Positions 1-9,334 are shown, counted from the stretch's first letter. The stretch: 64,000 bases of DNA from a bacterium (GCA_021786295.1 JAJYNO010000030.1:82348-146347); one strand, 5' to 3'. Notes: generated by a model not told the origin, from the sequence alone. Translations and numbers: made by a program.

Positions 1-1
1 G

Positions 2-580
2 GGCCGCAGCCCGCAGCTGCCGGACTCCACCCCCGGCCTTCCGGCTGGCGCCGACCCTTCGCGCATCTGGAAGCTGCAGGCGATCCAGGTCTCCACGTCG
101 GATGCCGGCATACTGTTCCGGTTCGAGCCCGGGGCCATAGACAACACCCCCGGCGGCCCCTACGGCTTCAGCCACATAACGCTGGACCTCTATATAGACA
201 TAAACCACCGCGTCAACGCCGGCATCACGCGGCCCCTGGACGGCAGGCCGCTGCGCATCTTCCCGAACGACGCCTGGGAGTACGCTCTGGAAGTTTCCAC
301 GGGGGGCGCCTCCTTCTACCAGATAACGCCCGACGGCCCGAAGAGGACGGCCGTGCTTGCGCCCTCGGTACAGGACGGCTGGATAAGCGTGCTGGTACCC
401 GCCTCCTACATCCGCGGCACACCGGAGCTCTGGAGCTACGCGGCGCTGCTGCTGTATCCGAAGGACGGCGGCTACGCGATAGCCGACTACATCGCCGACC
501 AGATCGCCGACGGCTACATCTACGCCTTCCGCCCGGAGCCGAAGTCGGAGGCCCCGCTGCTGCAGGACGGCATATTCTGA
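2..580 (+). CDS. C-terminal part of a glucodextranase-C-like (DOMON-type) protein
   Basis: The reading frame is open from the left edge, so the start and upstream domains are missing. About 192 residues are visible. They form a beta-rich segment with a GGPYGFSH motif followed by DLYIDINH, then a WEYALEV stretch and a final WSYAALLLYP strand. This resembles the C-terminal binding module found after glucodextranases and some other exported glycosidases (glucodextranase_C/DOMON-like), where the GP-x-GF segment precedes a strand describing the bound ligand site. That match is from memory of the family, not a search. No membrane segment is visible. A role in carbohydrate binding at the cell surface is inference. 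The Nif3-like gene follows after 40 bases in the same direction, so they may share a transcript. Confidence 0.55.
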   Translation, partial: GRSPQLPDSTPGLPAGADPSRIWKLQAIQVSTSDAGILFRFEPGAIDNTPGGPYGFSHITLDLYIDINHRVNAGITRPLDGRPLRIFPNDAWEYALEVSTGGASFYQITPDGPKRTAVLAPSVQDGWISVLVPASYIRGTPELWSYAALLLYPKDGGYAIADYIADQIADGYIYAFRPEPKSEAPLLQDGIF

Positions 581-620
581 AGCGCGCCGGCCGGGCTCCG
601 GCGGGCGCGGGGGAGGTTGG

Positions 621-1376
621 ATGGCGGACAGGGACAAGATCGTTTCATTCGTGGACTCCTACCTGGGCTCGGCGGACGTGAAGGACGCCTCGCAGAACGG
701 GCTGCAGGCCGAGGGCCGGCCAGAGGTGGAGAAGATAGCCTTCGGGGTCTCGGCGTCCCTGGAGTGCATTAAGCGGGCGGCGGACTGCGGGGCGGACATG
801 CTGATAGTTCACCACGGCCTGCTGTGGGGCCGCTCGCAGCCGTTCACCGGCCCGCTGAAGCGCAAGCTGGAGACCCTCTTCAGGGGCGGCCTGTCGCTGG
901 CCGCCTGGCACCTGCCGCTGGACAGGCACCCCGTAGTCGGGAACAACGCCCGCCTGCTGGCGCTGCTGGGAGCGAAAGGCCTGAAGCCGTTCGGCTCCCA
1001 CGACGGCCAGACGATAGGCTTCAGAGGGACGCTGCCCAGACCGCTGGCGATAGGCGACATAGCCGCCAGGCTGGCCCTAAAGCTGGACGCCGAGCCGCTC
1101 TGTTTCCGCTTCGGGACGGAGCGGATCCGTTCCGTCGGCGCGGTCAGCGGCGGCGCCGCCCGCATGTTCGAACAGGCCCCGGCCGCCGGCCTCGATCTCT
1201 ACGTCACCGGCGAGACCGGAGAGTTCGTGCAGGAGTACGCCCGCGAGACGCGCTCCAATTTCATAGCGGCCGGCCACTACAACACCGAGAAGCCCGGCGT
1301 GCAGGCGCTGGCCGGGCTGCTGGAGAGGAAGTTCCGCGTAAAGACGGAGTTCCTGGACATCCCCAACCCCTCCTGA
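621..1376 (+). CDS. Nif3/YbgI-like dinuclear metal-centre protein
   Basis: The 251-residue product has the metal ligands of the Nif3 (GTP cyclohydrolase 1 type 2) family: HHG at residues 64-66, the H97/D101/H103 cluster in HLPLDRH, and H219 and E223 in GHYNTE near the end. Members form a hexameric ring with a two-metal site; their physiological reaction is unsettled despite the name. The length is typical for the short form without the inserted PII-like domain. ATG at 621 follows a clear GGGAGG ribosome site. A cyclase-RDD gene follows after 19 bases, so the two are probably co-transcribed. Confidence 0.9.
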   Translation: MADRDKIVSFVDSYLGSADVKDASQNGLQAEGRPEVEKIAFGVSASLECIKRAADCGADMLIVHHGLLWGRSQPFTGPLKRKLETLFRGGLSLAAWHLPLDRHPVVGNNARLLALLGAKGLKPFGSHDGQTIGFRGTLPRPLAIGDIAARLALKLDAEPLCFRFGTERIRSVGAVSGGAARMFEQAPAAGLDLYVTGETGEFVQEYARETRSNFIAAGHYNTEKPGVQALAGLLERKFRVKTEFLDIPNPS

Positions 1377-1395
1377 CGGGAGAGAGGAGAACGAG

Positions 1396-2373
1396 ATGGA
1401 AACGCGGAACCTGGCGATAATGCTGACCGACATAAAGGGCTTCACGTCCAAGACGGCCGGCTTCTCCCGCGCGCAGACCCAGGAGCTCCTCTCGCGGCAC
1501 CGCGAGCTGGTGCTGCCTGTCATAGAGAAGTTCCGCGGCCGCCTGGTCAAGACGATCGGCGACGCGTTCCTGGTGGCCTTCGACAGCCCGACCGACGCCG
1601 TCATCTGCGGCGTGGAGATACAGAACGTCCTAAAGGCGCACAACGCGGAGCGGGCCCAGCAGGACCGCATAGAGATACGCATAGCCATAAACTCCGGAGA
1701 GGTGGCCGTGCACGACGACGGGGACGTCTACGGCGACCCCGTCAACATCACGTCGCGGCTGGAAAGCATAGCCGAGGCCGGAGAGGTGTTCTTCACGGAG
1801 GCCGTCTACCTGGCGATGAACAAGCGCGAAGTGCCCTCCAGCGAGATAGGCTACCGCCAGTTCAAGGGCGTGCCGGAAAAAATAAAGGTCTTTCGCGTGC
1901 TGCGGGAGGTGCCGGTGGGCTCTCAGCCCCCGGGGGAGGAGGCGGCGGCCGAACCGCGGACGTCTCTCGCCGCCGCGGCAGCCCCGGGAGCCCCCGCCGG
2001 CATCCGGCCGAGGGCGCTCTCGCTGCTGCTGGACCTGCTCATCGCCGCGGTTGCGGCCGCCCTGCTGCACGGGAACTTCTTGGCGGCCCCGCTGATGCCG
2101 CTGTACATCGTCTCCCCTGGGCATCTCCTTCTCTGGGTGCTCTACATTTCCATCTTCCTGAAGCGCAAGGGCGCGACCCCGGGCATGATGATAATGAAGC
2201 TGAAGCTGGTGGACGCCTCCACCGGCCTTCAGCCCAAGAGGACCTTCTGGCGCTCCGTCATGGGCGTGGTCTCGGCGGCGCCGCTGGGGCTGGGCTATCT
2301 CTGGGCTTTCTGGGAGAAGGACGCCCTCACCTGGCACGACCTGGTCGCGGGTACCCGGATAGTGCGGGCCTGA
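1396..2373 (+). CDS. class III adenylate/guanylate cyclase domain fused to an RDD membrane domain
   Basis: Residues 1-175 are a class III nucleotide cyclase domain. Metal-binding aspartates are D12 (LTDIKGFT) and D56 (TIGDAFL), K52 lies in the substrate-specificity position, and N117 and R121 (VNITSRLES) match the transition-state pair, so the site looks catalytically complete. A Pro/Ala-rich linker of about 30 residues leads to an RDD domain from about residue 205 with hydrophobic helices and a final WHDLVAGTRIV segment. Class III cyclases usually make cAMP; substrate cannot be fixed from sequence. RDD domains are poorly understood membrane modules. The fusion suggests a membrane-tethered cyclase with a cytoplasmic N-terminal catalytic head. 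A GAGAGGAGA ribosome site precedes the ATG. Isoleucine is coded mostly by ATA. Confidence 0.88.
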   Translation: METRNLAIMLTDIKGFTSKTAGFSRAQTQELLSRHRELVLPVIEKFRGRLVKTIGDAFLVAFDSPTDAVICGVEIQNVLKAHNAERAQQDRIEIRIAINSGEVAVHDDGDVYGDPVNITSRLESIAEAGEVFFTEAVYLAMNKREVPSSEIGYRQFKGVPEKIKVFRVLREVPVGSQPPGEEAAAEPRTSLAAAAAPGAPAGIRPRALSLLLDLLIAAVAAALLHGNFLAAPLMPLYIVSPGHLLLWVLYISIFLKRKGATPGMMIMKLKLVDASTGLQPKRTFWRSVMGVVSAAPLGLGYLWAFWEKDALTWHDLVAGTRIVRA

Positions 2374-2391
2374 CCGGGGCGGCGGGCGCTA

Positions 2392-2420
2392 AGGACGGCG
2401 GCCGTCCTCCTGCCTTTTTT
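2392..2420 (+). terminator. Rho-independent terminator after the cyclase-RDD gene
   Basis: An AGGACGGC/GCCGTCCT stem (2392-2399 with 2401-2408) is followed by a T-run ending at 2420. It lies 18 bases after the cyclase stop codon and touches the stop codon of the convergent MFS gene. Confidence 0.7.
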
Positions 2421-3655
2421 CACGCCCCGGCCGCGTATTCCACCCTGGGGATGACCAGCGCCAGGAAGGAGAGGGCCAGCACGGCAGAGGAGTCCAGCGC
2501 TATGCAGAAGCCCACCGAGAAGCGCTCCGCCAGGAGCCCCGTGACCATGAAGGCCAGCGGCAGCACGGCGTAGGCCAGCGTGGTCAGCACGGAAAAGAAG
2601 CGCCCCTTCACGGCGTCCGGCACCACAGTCTGGAACAGCGTCAGCAGCACCGCGTTGCCGGCCCCCAGCGCCCCGCCGGCCGCGAAGAGCAGGGCGCAGA
2701 CCGCGTACCTGTCCGAGGCGAAATAAAGCCCGCCGAAAGCCGCCCCCACCGCCAGCAGCGAGGCGAAGAACCAGCCGTAGACGTTCCCGTACGACCGCTT
2801 GAAGCTCAGCGCCGCCGCCAGCGCCGCCGAGCCGGCCGCGAAGAAGGTCTCGAAAACGGCCAGCCAGGTTACGGACGCCTTAAGAGTGAACTTCACTATC
2901 ATAGGGATCAGCAGCATGATAGGTCCGACGAAGAAGTTGAAGAGCGTGAACGTGAGGATCAGCACCAGCAGCGGCCTGTTGCCCAATATGTAGGCCAGCC
3001 CCTCCCGGAACTCCGCGACGAAGGAGCTCCCGGTCCTGGCCTCCGGGGCCAGCGGCGTGCGGATGCCGAGGATGGCCAGGAACGAGGCCGCGTAGCCGGC
3101 GGCGTTGAACAGGAAGGCCCCCGCCACTCCGGCCGCGGCCATCAGCACGCTGCCCAGCGCCGAGCCTATCACGTTGGAGAGCTGCAGGATCGAGGAGTCG
3201 GCGGCCACCGCCTGCGGCATTTTCGCCTCGGACGTGAGCCGCAGAATGGAGGCGGCCTCGGCCGACTCGAACAGCGGGCCGAAGCCGGCTATGCAGAAGC
3301 AGAGCGCGTAGAGCAGCGGCAGCGTCAGCCTGCCCTCCAGCAGCAGACAGGCCAGGGCCAGCACCAGGGCCGCGCGGGCGGCGTCCGCCGCCAGCATGAC
3401 CCTGCGCTTGTCGGAACGGTCGGCCAGCGTGCCCAGCAGCGGGCCGAACACCACCACCGGCAGCACGTTCATCCCCATGATCAGGCCCAGGTGGAATTTG
3501 GACCTGCCGCCGCCGGACGAGAGGACCCACCAGGCTATGGCTATCGAGAAGAACTTGTCCCCGACCGCGGAGACCGTGCGCCCGGCGAACATGCGCCTGA
3601 AATCCGGGAACAGCGCCAGCGGATGCTCCCGCGCACCCTTAACTATTCCGCGCAT
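2420..3655 (-). CDS. major facilitator superfamily transporter
   Basis: The 411-residue protein has about twelve hydrophobic segments and the MFS loop 2-3 signature GTLADRSDKRRVM, which places it in the superfamily of proton-coupled or uniport carriers. The overall pattern resembles the MFS_3/enterobactin-exporter-like drug and metabolite exporters, but substrate cannot be read from sequence. The start ATG at 3655 lies inside the end of the upstream gene (13-base overlap), so translation is probably coupled to that of the membrane protein at 3643-5391. It is the last gene of a three-gene minus-strand unit. Confidence 0.85.
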   Translation of the reverse strand: MRGIVKGAREHPLALFPDFRRMFAGRTVSAVGDKFFSIAIAWWVLSSGGGRSKFHLGLIMGMNVLPVVVFGPLLGTLADRSDKRRVMLAADAARAALVLALACLLLEGRLTLPLLYALCFCIAGFGPLFESAEAASILRLTSEAKMPQAVAADSSILQLSNVIGSALGSVLMAAAGVAGAFLFNAAGYAASFLAILGIRTPLAPEARTGSSFVAEFREGLAYILGNRPLLVLILTFTLFNFFVGPIMLLIPMIVKFTLKASVTWLAVFETFFAAGSAALAAALSFKRSYGNVYGWFFASLLAVGAAFGGLYFASDRYAVCALLFAAGGALGAGNAVLLTLFQTVVPDAVKGRFFSVLTTLAYAVLPLAFMVTGLLAERFSVGFCIALDSSAVLALSFLALVIPRVEYAAGA

Positions 3656-5391
3656 TTCGCCCCCTTCCTCGAGCAGAGTTTCTCAAGCCCGCCCACGAAA
3701 CCGGCCAGTTCCGAGTTCAGGGCCGCGTCGCCTGGGTGGCTCCTTTCGAAGACGCCCAGCTCCCTGCGCAGCCCGGAAAGCGGCAAGGCCCCGGCCAGCG
3801 CCGGCGCCTCCAGGCTGGGCAGATCTCCGGGACGCAGGTAGCGCAGTTCGTGCGCCTTCAGCCAGTCCGGCCGGACCGCCGAGCGCCGCACCAGCGCCGC
3901 CGAGCCGCGGTCCCAGTACACGACGGCCCAGTCCGCCGCCGGCAGGTAGAACAGATAGGCCGGGCGCCGGAAGACCCTCTCGCTGCCGTCCGGCAGCCGC
4001 TGCCGCACCGGCACTTCGGGCCAGCCCGCCTTCAGCAGCATAAGTCCGAAGCCGTACCTCTCCGTCAGCCGGCGCCAGTTGGCGGCGCTTACGTCCAGCC
4101 CCGCCATCTCCTCTATCCTGCCGTGGAACAGATAGCGGCCGTCCATGAAAGTCCTGTAGTCCGGCCAGAGCTTCCACTCCAGCCAGCCTCCCCAGCCCCA
4201 GGGATTGTAGAGCCTGAGCCCGGAGAGCTCCTTTTTTTCCGAGCGCAGGAAAGAAGCCAGGCCAGGCGAGCCCCATTTGTCCAGGCGCGGCGCGGACGAA
4301 TACTGGGGCAGGGCGAAGACCGCCCAGAACCACAGCAGCAGGGCGGCGGCCGGGACCGCGGCCCAGGCCAGAGCGCGGCGGGCGCGCGGCCCCGGGGAGG
4401 CCCATGGCAGAGCCAGCGCGCAGACCGGGGCCGTTATCATGAAGAACGGGATGTTGCGGCCGTAGGAGAGGGAGAGCCAGCCGAAGAGCAGCAGCGTCCC
4501 GGCGTGGTGCCAGACGACGCGCCGGCGGCGCAGCGCGAAAAAAAGGACTGCCCCGAGAGCGCCGGCCAGCGCCAGCGCGTACGGCCACTGATACGGATCG
4601 CCGGGAGAGAAAGGCGCCCATTCGCGGATATGGGCGCTCAACGCGGCGCTGTAGCGCGCGTGGTTCAGGACCACGGAATATACCCGCCAGCCGTAGGGGG
4701 TGGCGAAGCTGGCCGCCAGGCCTGCGGCGAAGACCTTGAGATAGTCCGCCGCGGCCGGCGGCCGGCGGAAGGGGGCGCGGCCGCGCAGATACGGGAGAAG
4801 GGCTTCCGCGAACTCCCCGGCGGCGTAAATGCCGGCCAGGGCCAGGCCGTACAGGAAGCCGGCGTGCAGGTTGGCCCAAAGAGCGAAGAAGGCGAAGGCC
4901 GCAGCGGCGCCCGGCCCTTTCAGGTCCTCCCCTGCGAGCCTGCGCTTCTCCAGGAAATAGAACGTGGCGGCGAAGAACAGCAGCGTGAAGTTCTCCGGCC
5001 TCAGGTCGCAGTTGGAGAGTATCCCGAGCGCGAAGAACGGCAGCAGCAGCGGCAGCGCGGCCCGGCGGCCGTGCAGCAGCACCGTACGCCTGAAGACCAG
5101 CAGCGTCAGCGCCAGCAGCAGGGCCTTGAACAGCTGCAGGGCCCGCCAGCCTCCCGCCAGCCAGAGCAGGTAGTAGACCGCCTGCGACAGCCATTCGAAG
5201 TCGGTCCAGCGCCTGCCGGCCATGGTCCAGGAAAACACATCGCGCCTGGGCGGGGCCAGATGGGCGAGGGCGTACTTCCCCGCCGCGAGGTGCCAGTAGA
5301 TGTCGGGGTTGACTATCGGCAGCAGGAATGCCGAACAGGCAAGGGCGAAGGAGACCCAGCCGAGCGCGTTGAGGAGCCTGCCGCGTTGCAT
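3643..5391 (-). CDS. multi-pass membrane protein, glycosyltransferase-C-like
   Basis: The 582-residue protein starts with a hydrophobic helix followed by NPDIYWHLAAGKYAL, a D-x-x-WH-x-x-G motif seen in a broad group of uncharacterised polytopic proteins in several candidate phyla. It has ten or more hydrophobic segments in the first two thirds and a soluble C-terminal third rich in W and Y. Acidic residues after TM1 and the large C-terminal domain are reminiscent of GT-C lipid-linked glycosyltransferases, but no defined family is recognised, so the function is inference. It lies 48 bases downstream of another GT-C-like gene and overlaps the MFS gene. No ribosome site is obvious before the ATG. 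Confidence 0.7.
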   Translation of the reverse strand: MQRGRLLNALGWVSFALACSAFLLPIVNPDIYWHLAAGKYALAHLAPPRRDVFSWTMAGRRWTDFEWLSQAVYYLLWLAGGWRALQLFKALLLALTLLVFRRTVLLHGRRAALPLLLPFFALGILSNCDLRPENFTLLFFAATFYFLEKRRLAGEDLKGPGAAAAFAFFALWANLHAGFLYGLALAGIYAAGEFAEALLPYLRGRAPFRRPPAAADYLKVFAAGLAASFATPYGWRVYSVVLNHARYSAALSAHIREWAPFSPGDPYQWPYALALAGALGAVLFFALRRRRVVWHHAGTLLLFGWLSLSYGRNIPFFMITAPVCALALPWASPGPRARRALAWAAVPAAALLLWFWAVFALPQYSSAPRLDKWGSPGLASFLRSEKKELSGLRLYNPWGWGGWLEWKLWPDYRTFMDGRYLFHGRIEEMAGLDVSAANWRRLTERYGFGLMLLKAGWPEVPVRQRLPDGSERVFRRPAYLFYLPAADWAVVYWDRGSAALVRRSAVRPDWLKAHELRYLRPGDLPSLEAPALAGALPLSGLRRELGVFERSHPGDAALNSELAGFVGGLEKLCSRKGAKCAE

Positions 5392-5439
5392 CAGGGTATT
5401 AATTCTATAAAATCAGGACCGCCCTGGCCCGGGCCGGCC

Positions 5440-7338
5440 TCAGCGCGAGGGGGCGGAAAAGGGCGTAAGAGAACGGGCCGCGGAAGCCCTGGCTCGCACG
5501 GAGGCCGCCTCGTTGCGCCGGCCCAGGTGGTCCAGCAGCTCGGCCAGCGCGCGCGAGGCCTCGGGATAGTCCGGTTCCAGCTCCAGCGCCCGGCGCAGCA
5601 GTTTCTCGGCCGCGCCCGGAGGTTCCCCGCGCACCAGTTCCACGGTGGCCAGCGCCAGCAGAGCGGAGGGGAAATCCGGCACCGCCGCCAGGGCCGAGCG
5701 CAGGTCCTTCTCGGCGCCCGCCATGTCCCAGACCTTTATTTTGACCAGGGCCCCGGCGTAAAGGACGAAGGCCCCGTCCCAGCCCGCGGGCAGCTCCACC
5801 TTGTACACGGCGGTCCGCTCCCCGTCCTCGACATGGAGCAGCCGGAAGAGACGGGGATGCCCGGCTATCCAGCCGCGTTCCAGACTTTTCTGGAGCCCCT
5901 GGTCGTTCTCGAACGAGCCCTTTGGGGAAAGGATCTTCCGGTCGGTCACCAGCGCGTAGTCTATGCGCGACCGCGAGAGGCGCTCCAGGAACATGTCCAG
6001 GTCGCGCGCGCCGAAAAGCCCGTCCCCCCCGCGCCCGGTGTAGAGCGCCACCAGCGGGGACTCCCCTACGAAGCGGCTGGCTGGAGGGGTGTTGAGCCGT
6101 ATCCATTCCATCGTGCGCGCGGGCAGCATGTTCTCCCGGCGCGGCGACCTGTGCAGCGCGGCCGCTATCTGGGCGCTGTGCACGGCGAAACCCGCAGCCA
6201 GCAGCGCCAGCAGCGCGCGGCCGGCCGCGGGTCTGGCCCGCCAGGAGGCGCGGACGCCGGCCGCGAAGAAGAGCAGGGCCAGCGGGAGCATCGGCAGCGC
6301 GTAGCGGTCGGAATAGACCGTCCAGACTGACATTACCAGCCCCTGCGCGAACAGCAGCGCCGCCGCCGCCAAGGCGGCGGAACGCCCCGGGCCCTCGCCG
6401 GCGAGGAGCCGCCCCATGCCCTTGAAAAGGAAGTAAAGCACCCCGGCTATGACGGCGGAGCCGGAGAGGTCCCAGAGGCCGCCTCGCGGCCAGCCCACGC
6501 CCAGCCCGCAGTACAGCACGAAATCGTGGAACAGCCCGTAGGCCCGCGGCCACAGCGGCTGCCCCCCCAGCGCGGCCAGCCCGTGCAGCAGATAGCCTAC
6601 ATAGTCGGTAGGAGAGCTTCGCTTCAGCAGGAAATATACCGCCGCCGCGGCGCAAGGCAGCCAGAACCACAGCAGCAGCCGGCGCAGCGGCCGGCGGCCG
6701 GCCGGCCCCGCGGCCGCCAGACCCGCCGTGAGCGCGGCCGGGAGGAGCGCCCCTATCGGCTTGCTGGCCGGCGCCCAGAACGAAGTCCCGATCAACAGGA
6801 CCCAGGCCAGGGCGCCTCCCCGCTCCAGGACGAGGCGCAGCCCCAGCAGCCCGTAGACGAACAGGAAGGTCAGGAAAGGGTCCGCCATCACTATCCCCGA
6901 GTCCACCAGGAACAGCGGGTGCACGGCGTAGAGCAGCACGGCCCAGCGTCTGTCCTCGTCGGGAAGCCAGCCGTCCAGCAGCAGCCACAGGCCCAGGACG
7001 GTCAGCAGCGAAAGCCCGGAACTGGTCCAGCTCAGCCAGGCCCAGTGCGGCGCGAAGGCCGCGGCGAAAGGCAGCAGGAAAAGCGGGTAGCCCGGCAGGA
7101 AATGGGAGAAAGCCCCGCCGAAGCCGAGGCCGGAAAGCTCGCGGAGATGCTCCCAGAGCGAGCGGGCCAGCAGCACGAAGGAGGCGTCGTCGTTGAAGTA
7201 CCCGACGTAGTACATCCGGTTCAGCGCGGCCGCGCCGGCGGCCGAAGCCGCCAGGACCAGCCGGATGAAAAGCCGCGCCGGCACCCGGGCTAAAAAGGAC
7301 CCGCGCTCCGCCGCCCCGGTTTCAGGTCTTCCTTCCAT
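5440..7338 (-). CDS. GT39-like (PMT family) membrane glycosyltransferase with C-terminal TPRs
   Basis: The chosen ATG at 7338 gives 632 residues. After TM1 comes MYYVGYFNDDASFVLLAR, where the acidic pair in the first extracytoplasmic loop matches the catalytic position of GT-C/PMT enzymes that use polyprenyl-phosphate sugars. A second acidic motif, IVMADPFLTF, follows as expected. About ten further hydrophobic segments lead to a soluble tail with two to three TPR-like repeats (for example ALAAVPDFPSALLALATVEL and LRRALELEPDYPEASRAL). Transfer of a sugar to protein or envelope glycan is inferred. A longer in-frame start at 7446 would run into the divergent DUF2157 gene and is less likely. First gene of a three-gene minus-strand unit. 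Confidence 0.75.
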   Translation of the reverse strand: MEGRPETGAAERGSFLARVPARLFIRLVLAASAAGAAALNRMYYVGYFNDDASFVLLARSLWEHLRELSGLGFGGAFSHFLPGYPLFLLPFAAAFAPHWAWLSWTSSGLSLLTVLGLWLLLDGWLPDEDRRWAVLLYAVHPLFLVDSGIVMADPFLTFLFVYGLLGLRLVLERGGALAWVLLIGTSFWAPASKPIGALLPAALTAGLAAAGPAGRRPLRRLLLWFWLPCAAAAVYFLLKRSSPTDYVGYLLHGLAALGGQPLWPRAYGLFHDFVLYCGLGVGWPRGGLWDLSGSAVIAGVLYFLFKGMGRLLAGEGPGRSAALAAAALLFAQGLVMSVWTVYSDRYALPMLPLALLFFAAGVRASWRARPAAGRALLALLAAGFAVHSAQIAAALHRSPRRENMLPARTMEWIRLNTPPASRFVGESPLVALYTGRGGDGLFGARDLDMFLERLSRSRIDYALVTDRKILSPKGSFENDQGLQKSLERGWIAGHPRLFRLLHVEDGERTAVYKVELPAGWDGAFVLYAGALVKIKVWDMAGAEKDLRSALAAVPDFPSALLALATVELVRGEPPGAAEKLLRRALELEPDYPEASRALAELLDHLGRRNEAASVRARASAARSLTPFSAPSR

Positions 7339-7378
7339 AGACGCAACGACAATGATACAAAATCCGCGGCGCGGCGCT

Positions 7379-7407
7379 TTCTTTGCCGCCGCCCGTTTTA
7401 ATATAAT
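7379..7407 (+). promoter_or_regulatory. putative promoter for the DUF2157 gene
   Basis: A perfect TATAAT at 7402-7407 lies in an AT-rich island 38 bases before the ATG at 7445. A weak TTCTTT at 7379-7384 is 17 bases upstream. The -10 is convincing, the -35 is not. Confidence 0.5.
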
Positions 7408-7444
7408 TTCCACCGGGAGTTGCGGACCGGGGATTACAGGATAC

Positions 7445-8776
7445 ATGTCCTACTACAACAAGCTCAGGAAAGACCTGGACGGGGCAGCGGCGGACGGCCT
7501 CATCACGCAGGAGCAGGCCGGGAAGGTCTGGGAGCGGGCCTACGCCGCCCGCCTCACAGCCGGGTGGAAGGCGTCCTACATCATCGCCGCCTTCGCCGGG
7601 CTCTTCATGGCCATAGGCGTGGGCCTGATAGTGGCCCACAACTGGGACAAGCTCGGGGTCATGGCGAAGATCGGCGCTTTCCTGCTGCTCTTCGCGGCCG
7701 CCGGCCTGGCGGCGCTGCAGTTCGAGGAGAGGACGGCGGTGGCCGTGCCGGCCGAAGTCCTCTGGTTCTTCATGCCGGCCATAGGCATAGGACTTTACGC
7801 GCAGATCTTCCAGCTCAGCGGCGACCCGGTGAAGCCCTACCTGGTCTGGGGCGCCCTGGTGCTGCCGCAGGCCCTGCTGTCGAGGCGCAAGCTTACGGCC
7901 ACGCTGACCGTGATCCTGCTCTTCGCCTGCCTTTTCATGGGCACCTTCCAGGCTGGCAATCTGCTCTCGCTGAGCGCGGGCAGCAGTTACAACAACCCCA
8001 ACCCCGTCCCGCCGCCGTGGTGGCACTGGGCGCTGGCCCTGGCCGTGCTGGGCGCCGCCGCCGGCGCGGCCTTCTACCGGCGCTGCCACAGCCCGATGCG
8101 CGTGCTGGGCGCGGTCCTGGCCTGGGTGGTGCTGCTGCTGTTCGCGCGCACCCCGCTGCAGCTCTCCAGCACCGCCCCGCTGACGCTGGCCGTTTCGGCG
8201 GCGGCCGCGTTGTGGATCATCTGGACCCCGGCCGGGGAAAGGCTGGAGAGCCGCCTGCCGCACCTGGCCTGGCTGCTGGCCGTTTATTCAATGACCTTCT
8301 TCTGGCATACGCTGCCCAAGTCCTCGATGGACAGCCCCGGCGGGCTTGCGCTGGCCTGGGTGCTGGCCGCAGCGGCCGTCCTCTCGGCCGTTTTCGGACC
8401 GGCAGCCGGCCTGACCGACGGCCGCTGGAAGACGGCTTTCAGGGCCGCGCTTATCGCGCCGGTGGCGGCCTCGCTGCTGCTGTTCAACCCCACCGAAACG
8501 GGCGCCAGATCAGTGGCCCTCGCGGCCAATTTCATAATCATAGCGGCCGGGCTCGGGCTGATCTGGAACGGCGCGCGGGAGAACCTTGAGAAGCGCATCA
8601 ACACCGGCGTGTTCTTCATAGCGCTGATAGTGCTCACCCGCTTCTTCGACCTTTTCGGCGGCATGCTGTCCAGCGGCCTCGGCTTCATAGGCACGGGGCT
8701 GGCCTTCGCCGGGCTGGCCTGGGGCATCAACAGGGGCCGCAAGGCCATAATACAGGCCGCGGGGGAGCCGAAATGA
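7445..8776 (+). CDS. DUF2157 polytopic membrane protein
   Basis: The ATG at 7445, preceded by AGGA, gives 443 residues. A soluble N-terminal stretch of about 40 residues (LRKDLDGAAADGLITQEQA) is followed by a long series of hydrophobic helices beginning SYIIAAFAGLFMAIGVGLIVAHNWDKLG, the hallmark of DUF2157. The biochemical role of the family is unknown. The stop overlaps the start of the next gene (ATGA at 8773-8776), which encodes a GDYXXLXY-type protein. This gene pair recurs in many bacteria, so the two probably act together in the inner membrane. Confidence 0.88.
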   Translation: MSYYNKLRKDLDGAAADGLITQEQAGKVWERAYAARLTAGWKASYIIAAFAGLFMAIGVGLIVAHNWDKLGVMAKIGAFLLLFAAAGLAALQFEERTAVAVPAEVLWFFMPAIGIGLYAQIFQLSGDPVKPYLVWGALVLPQALLSRRKLTATLTVILLFACLFMGTFQAGNLLSLSAGSSYNNPNPVPPPWWHWALALAVLGAAAGAAFYRRCHSPMRVLGAVLAWVVLLLFARTPLQLSSTAPLTLAVSAAAALWIIWTPAGERLESRLPHLAWLLAVYSMTFFWHTLPKSSMDSPGGLALAWVLAAAAVLSAVFGPAAGLTDGRWKTAFRAALIAPVAASLLLFNPTETGARSVALAANFIIIAAGLGLIWNGARENLEKRINTGVFFIALIVLTRFFDLFGGMLSSGLGFIGTGLAFAGLAWGINRGRKAIIQAAGEPK

Positions 8777-9291
8777 GCCGCCTGAAATACGTGCTCGCCG
8801 CGCAGCTGCTGATCTTCGCCGGCTGGGCGGGCTGGCTGCTGAACGCCAGGAACTCCCCGGCGCAGGAATTTTACCTGGACACCGCGCCGGTGGACCCGCG
8901 CGACGTGCTGGCCGGGACCTTCGTGGCCCTCAACTACGGGATCAGCAGCCCCGGCACCTGCGCCGACCTGCTGAAGAACGACGCCTACTCCGGTCCGCTC
9001 TTCGTGAAGCTGGAGTACAAGGGGCGCAAGGCGGCGGCCGGAGGGGCCGAGGCGCAGATCTACGAGCCGGCGGCCTGCGCCGGACAGCCCGGCAAGGACG
9101 GCCTGTGGGCCCGCGGCGTCCTCGTCCGCGGCCACTACGCTTTCGCCGACAGGATAGAGTACGGCATAGAGCGCTTCTACCTGAACGAGCACGACGCCCG
9201 CAAGGACGCCCGCAGCGGCTCCGTGCTGGCCAAGGTCAGGCTTGGACGCGACCACCGGCTCTCCCTGGTGGACCTGGTAAAAAAAGACTGA
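8773..9291 (+). CDS. GDYXXLXY-type membrane-anchored protein
   Basis: This 172-residue protein has one N-terminal hydrophobic helix (residues 5-23) and then the family's signature region VDPRDVLAGTFVALNYGIS, a variant of GDYXXLXY. A second conserved block, RGHYAFADRIEYGIERFYL, follows near residue 120. The family usually sits beside DUF2157 proteins, as here, with a 4-base translational overlap. The soluble part is probably periplasmic. Function unknown. Confidence 0.85.
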   Translation: MSRLKYVLAAQLLIFAGWAGWLLNARNSPAQEFYLDTAPVDPRDVLAGTFVALNYGISSPGTCADLLKNDAYSGPLFVKLEYKGRKAAAGGAEAQIYEPAACAGQPGKDGLWARGVLVRGHYAFADRIEYGIERFYLNEHDARKDARSGSVLAKVRLGRDHRLSLVDLVKKD

Positions 9292-9334
9292 ACCGCCGGC
9301 CGGCGCTCGCGCGCCCAGCGAACCGCCCGCCGGC

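Noticed and set aside
3736..6330. Very long open frames antisense to the membrane-protein genes
   Set aside because: They are low-complexity Arg/Gln/Gly/Pro-rich translations with no ribosome site, the usual by-product of GC-rich codon bias opposite real genes.
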